From positions 83,539,783 through 83,603,782 of the forward strand of contig CM060958.1 in NCBI GenBank assembly GCA_030765055.1: 64,000 nt of DNA, read 5' to 3'. The position numbers and the translations under genes are program-made. This document shows positions 62,362 to 64,000 of the stretch, piece after piece (positions within the stretch are counted from its first letter, which is position 1; each line of letters starts with the position of its first letter). Below the pieces are notes generated by a model that had not been told where the DNA came from, searched no databases, and saw only the letters and a program-made list of their open reading frames with translations. This stretch comes from Mantis religiosa (lineage: Eukaryota; Arthropoda; Insecta; Mantodea; Mantidae).

Positions 62362-62362
<1 letters not shown>
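62122..62362 (+). repeat. tRNA-like head plus body (U5)
   Basis: TAGCCGTGGTCACTAC and CACGGGTTCGGATG conserved. Confidence 0.5.
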
Positions 62363-62452
<90 letters not shown>

Positions 62453-62542
62453 ACATCATCGTCAACATCAACATCAACATCAACATCCACATCATCATCA
62501 TCATCCTCATCATCATCATCATCCTCATCATCACCGCCATTG

Positions 62543-62574
<32 letters not shown>

Positions 62575-62845
62575 GCCATCACCATCATCATGGTCATCAT
62601 TATCATCGCCATCACAATCATCATCATCATCACTATTATCACTATTAGTAATTATAATATTAGTAATAGTATTAGTATTACTATTAGTAGTAGTATTACT
62701 ATTAGTATTAGTATTACTATTGGTATTAGTATTACTATTCTTACTATTGGTATTACTATTCTTACTAGGAGTATTACTATTCTTACTATTAGTATTACTA
62801 TTCTTACTATTATTACTATTATTATCATTATTTTTTCTTTTTAAT
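62363..62845 (+). repeat. Composite microsatellite (U5)
   Basis: The left part contains the U0 marker CCTCATCATCACCGCCATTG (about 62522-62541). The right part contains the U4 marker ACTATTAGTAATTATAATAT (about 62640). It is a hybrid of two array lineages. Confidence 0.95.
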
Positions 62846-63420
62846 TTTTAAGATCAAGCTGTATTCAGGAGAGGCTTGCATTCACATCAAAGCCCTTGAG
62901 TTTTAATTTTAGAAAACATTGTTTCAAATGAGCTCTATCATAATCAGTGTGATCATTTACCCACCTTAATCTGGCCAGTTTCCTTTACACTTTACTATGT
63001 CGCTAGGTTGGTTACGCAAAGTTAGTAGCTTCAGCAAATAAATGTTTTCGCTATTGACAATGCTACAGCAACCTAGGACGTGCCCGCCATTCTCCTAGCA
63101 AACCACTGCCACTAATTTGCAGTTTTACCATAATATTCAGAACAAGAAACACAAACGTATTCTGCAATTACTCATCTGGCACAGAGTACCAACATTTAGA
63201 AAGAAAAAGTGAGATCCTGTTTTAAAGCATTAGCAACATGAAAGCAGCCGCTGTGTGAGTAGTAATCTTAGTGAGAATTGAACTATAGAAAAAAATAACA
63301 CTTCCAGAAACATATGTTGCCCACCACACACTCATTGTGAAAGCTGGTGCTACTGTTATGCTCATCGAAAACATAAACTTGGGACCAGAAAGATAATTTC
63401 ACATGGTCATGTGTGCTTAA
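62846..63420. other. Anonymous conserved segment (U5)
   Basis: U4-type, including CCTTTACACTTTACTATGTC. No gene seen. Confidence 0.5.
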
Positions 63421-64000
63421 TGTAAACTTTTGTGACATTGCAAGTTACAATGAGAACTGGAAAGGGAAATATTGCTTGTATTGATGTTCAGCGTCATCAA
63501 CTTTTCATGGTTTAAGCCATCAAGGCTCGTTTCAGACTCAAATTTTGAATTAAAAGTGTTCTATCCATCTTTTTCTTGGTCTACCAATATTTCTTGTACC
63601 TAATGGTTTGTAATCTAAAACTAATTTCGGAATGTAGCTATCATTCATTCTGTTGACATGTCCCTTCCAGTATTTCTATATTCTTTTATTCTTTCTGTTA
63701 GCTTAAAAGTATTCAATTCATTTCAAATGTCCTCACTTATTTGCTTATCCAAAAGATTATACCATGCTACATTTCTTAAAAATTTAATTTCCACTGTTTC
63801 AGTCTTTTATTCTTTTTCACTTTTTTTGTTTAAGTCCAAATTCACTACCATATGATAGTACAGGAACTGCTATTTCTTTATAAAACTTTAATTTGGTCTC
63901 TCTTCTCATACTTTTTAAGGTTCTCTTTATGGTGCTACATATACCATTAATTCTGTTATTTTATTTAAAATGTCAGTATTTTTAAAACAAGAGACATTGC
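63421..64000 (-). pseudogene. LINE-1 C-terminal part, cut by window end (U5)
   Basis: Reads towards lower coordinates from LKSMRREPKLKFYKEIAVPV through the KTETVEIKFLRNVA tail. Presumably continues past the window as in U4. Confidence 0.7.

Overview
This is non-coding, repeat-built eukaryotic DNA. The repeat content points to an arthropod, probably an insect: a Penelope-like element (PLE) with a GIY-YIG domain, non-LTR retrotransposons with and without RNase H, a tRNA-derived SINE of a type I associate with insects, a Helitron/Pif1 helicase fossil and a TIR DNA transposon. The background is AT-rich. No intact host gene, rRNA or tRNA gene could be supported. Species is not determinable by eye.

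Layout: the window is a tandem array of one composite unit, about 12.8 kb when complete. Landmarks recur at constant spacing (the IR after the Helitron fossil starts at 11903, 22001, 34763, 47588). Unit order is: segment B, SINE (- strand), LINE thumb fragment (-), tRNA-like head with an (ATC)n/(TAGTATT)n microsatellite, anonymous segment, LINE-1 (-) split by nested LINE-2 (-), Helitron/Pif1 helicase fossil (+), short inverted repeat, Arg-rich open frame (-), TIR DNA transposon, segment H, about 147-bp tandem repeats, then a 5'-truncated PLE (+) between inverted arms. I call the units U0 (1522-5686, shortened), U1 (5687-18873), U2 (18874-28465, two internal deletions), U3 (28466-41218), U4 (41219 to the PLE at 53208 and 59796) and U5 (60426 to the window end).

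The largest single oddity is 53209-59795: about 6.6 kb of CACACT-type simple repeat inside the U4 PLE reverse transcriptase frame, at the point where other copies carry a 9-nt ACACACACA tract. The PLE resumes on the far side. Positions 1-1521 are the end of a related satellite, followed by the same PLE 3' half.

The repeats interact as substrates, not as a pathway: shared truncations, shared frameshifts and mosaic units with breakpoints in microsatellites or at microhomologies indicate amplification by unequal exchange. PLE arms contain a hairpin followed by GAAACATGTC that resembles a degenerate hammerhead ribozyme. All family names are read from motifs by eye and no database search was possible; boundaries marked approximate may be off by tens of bases.
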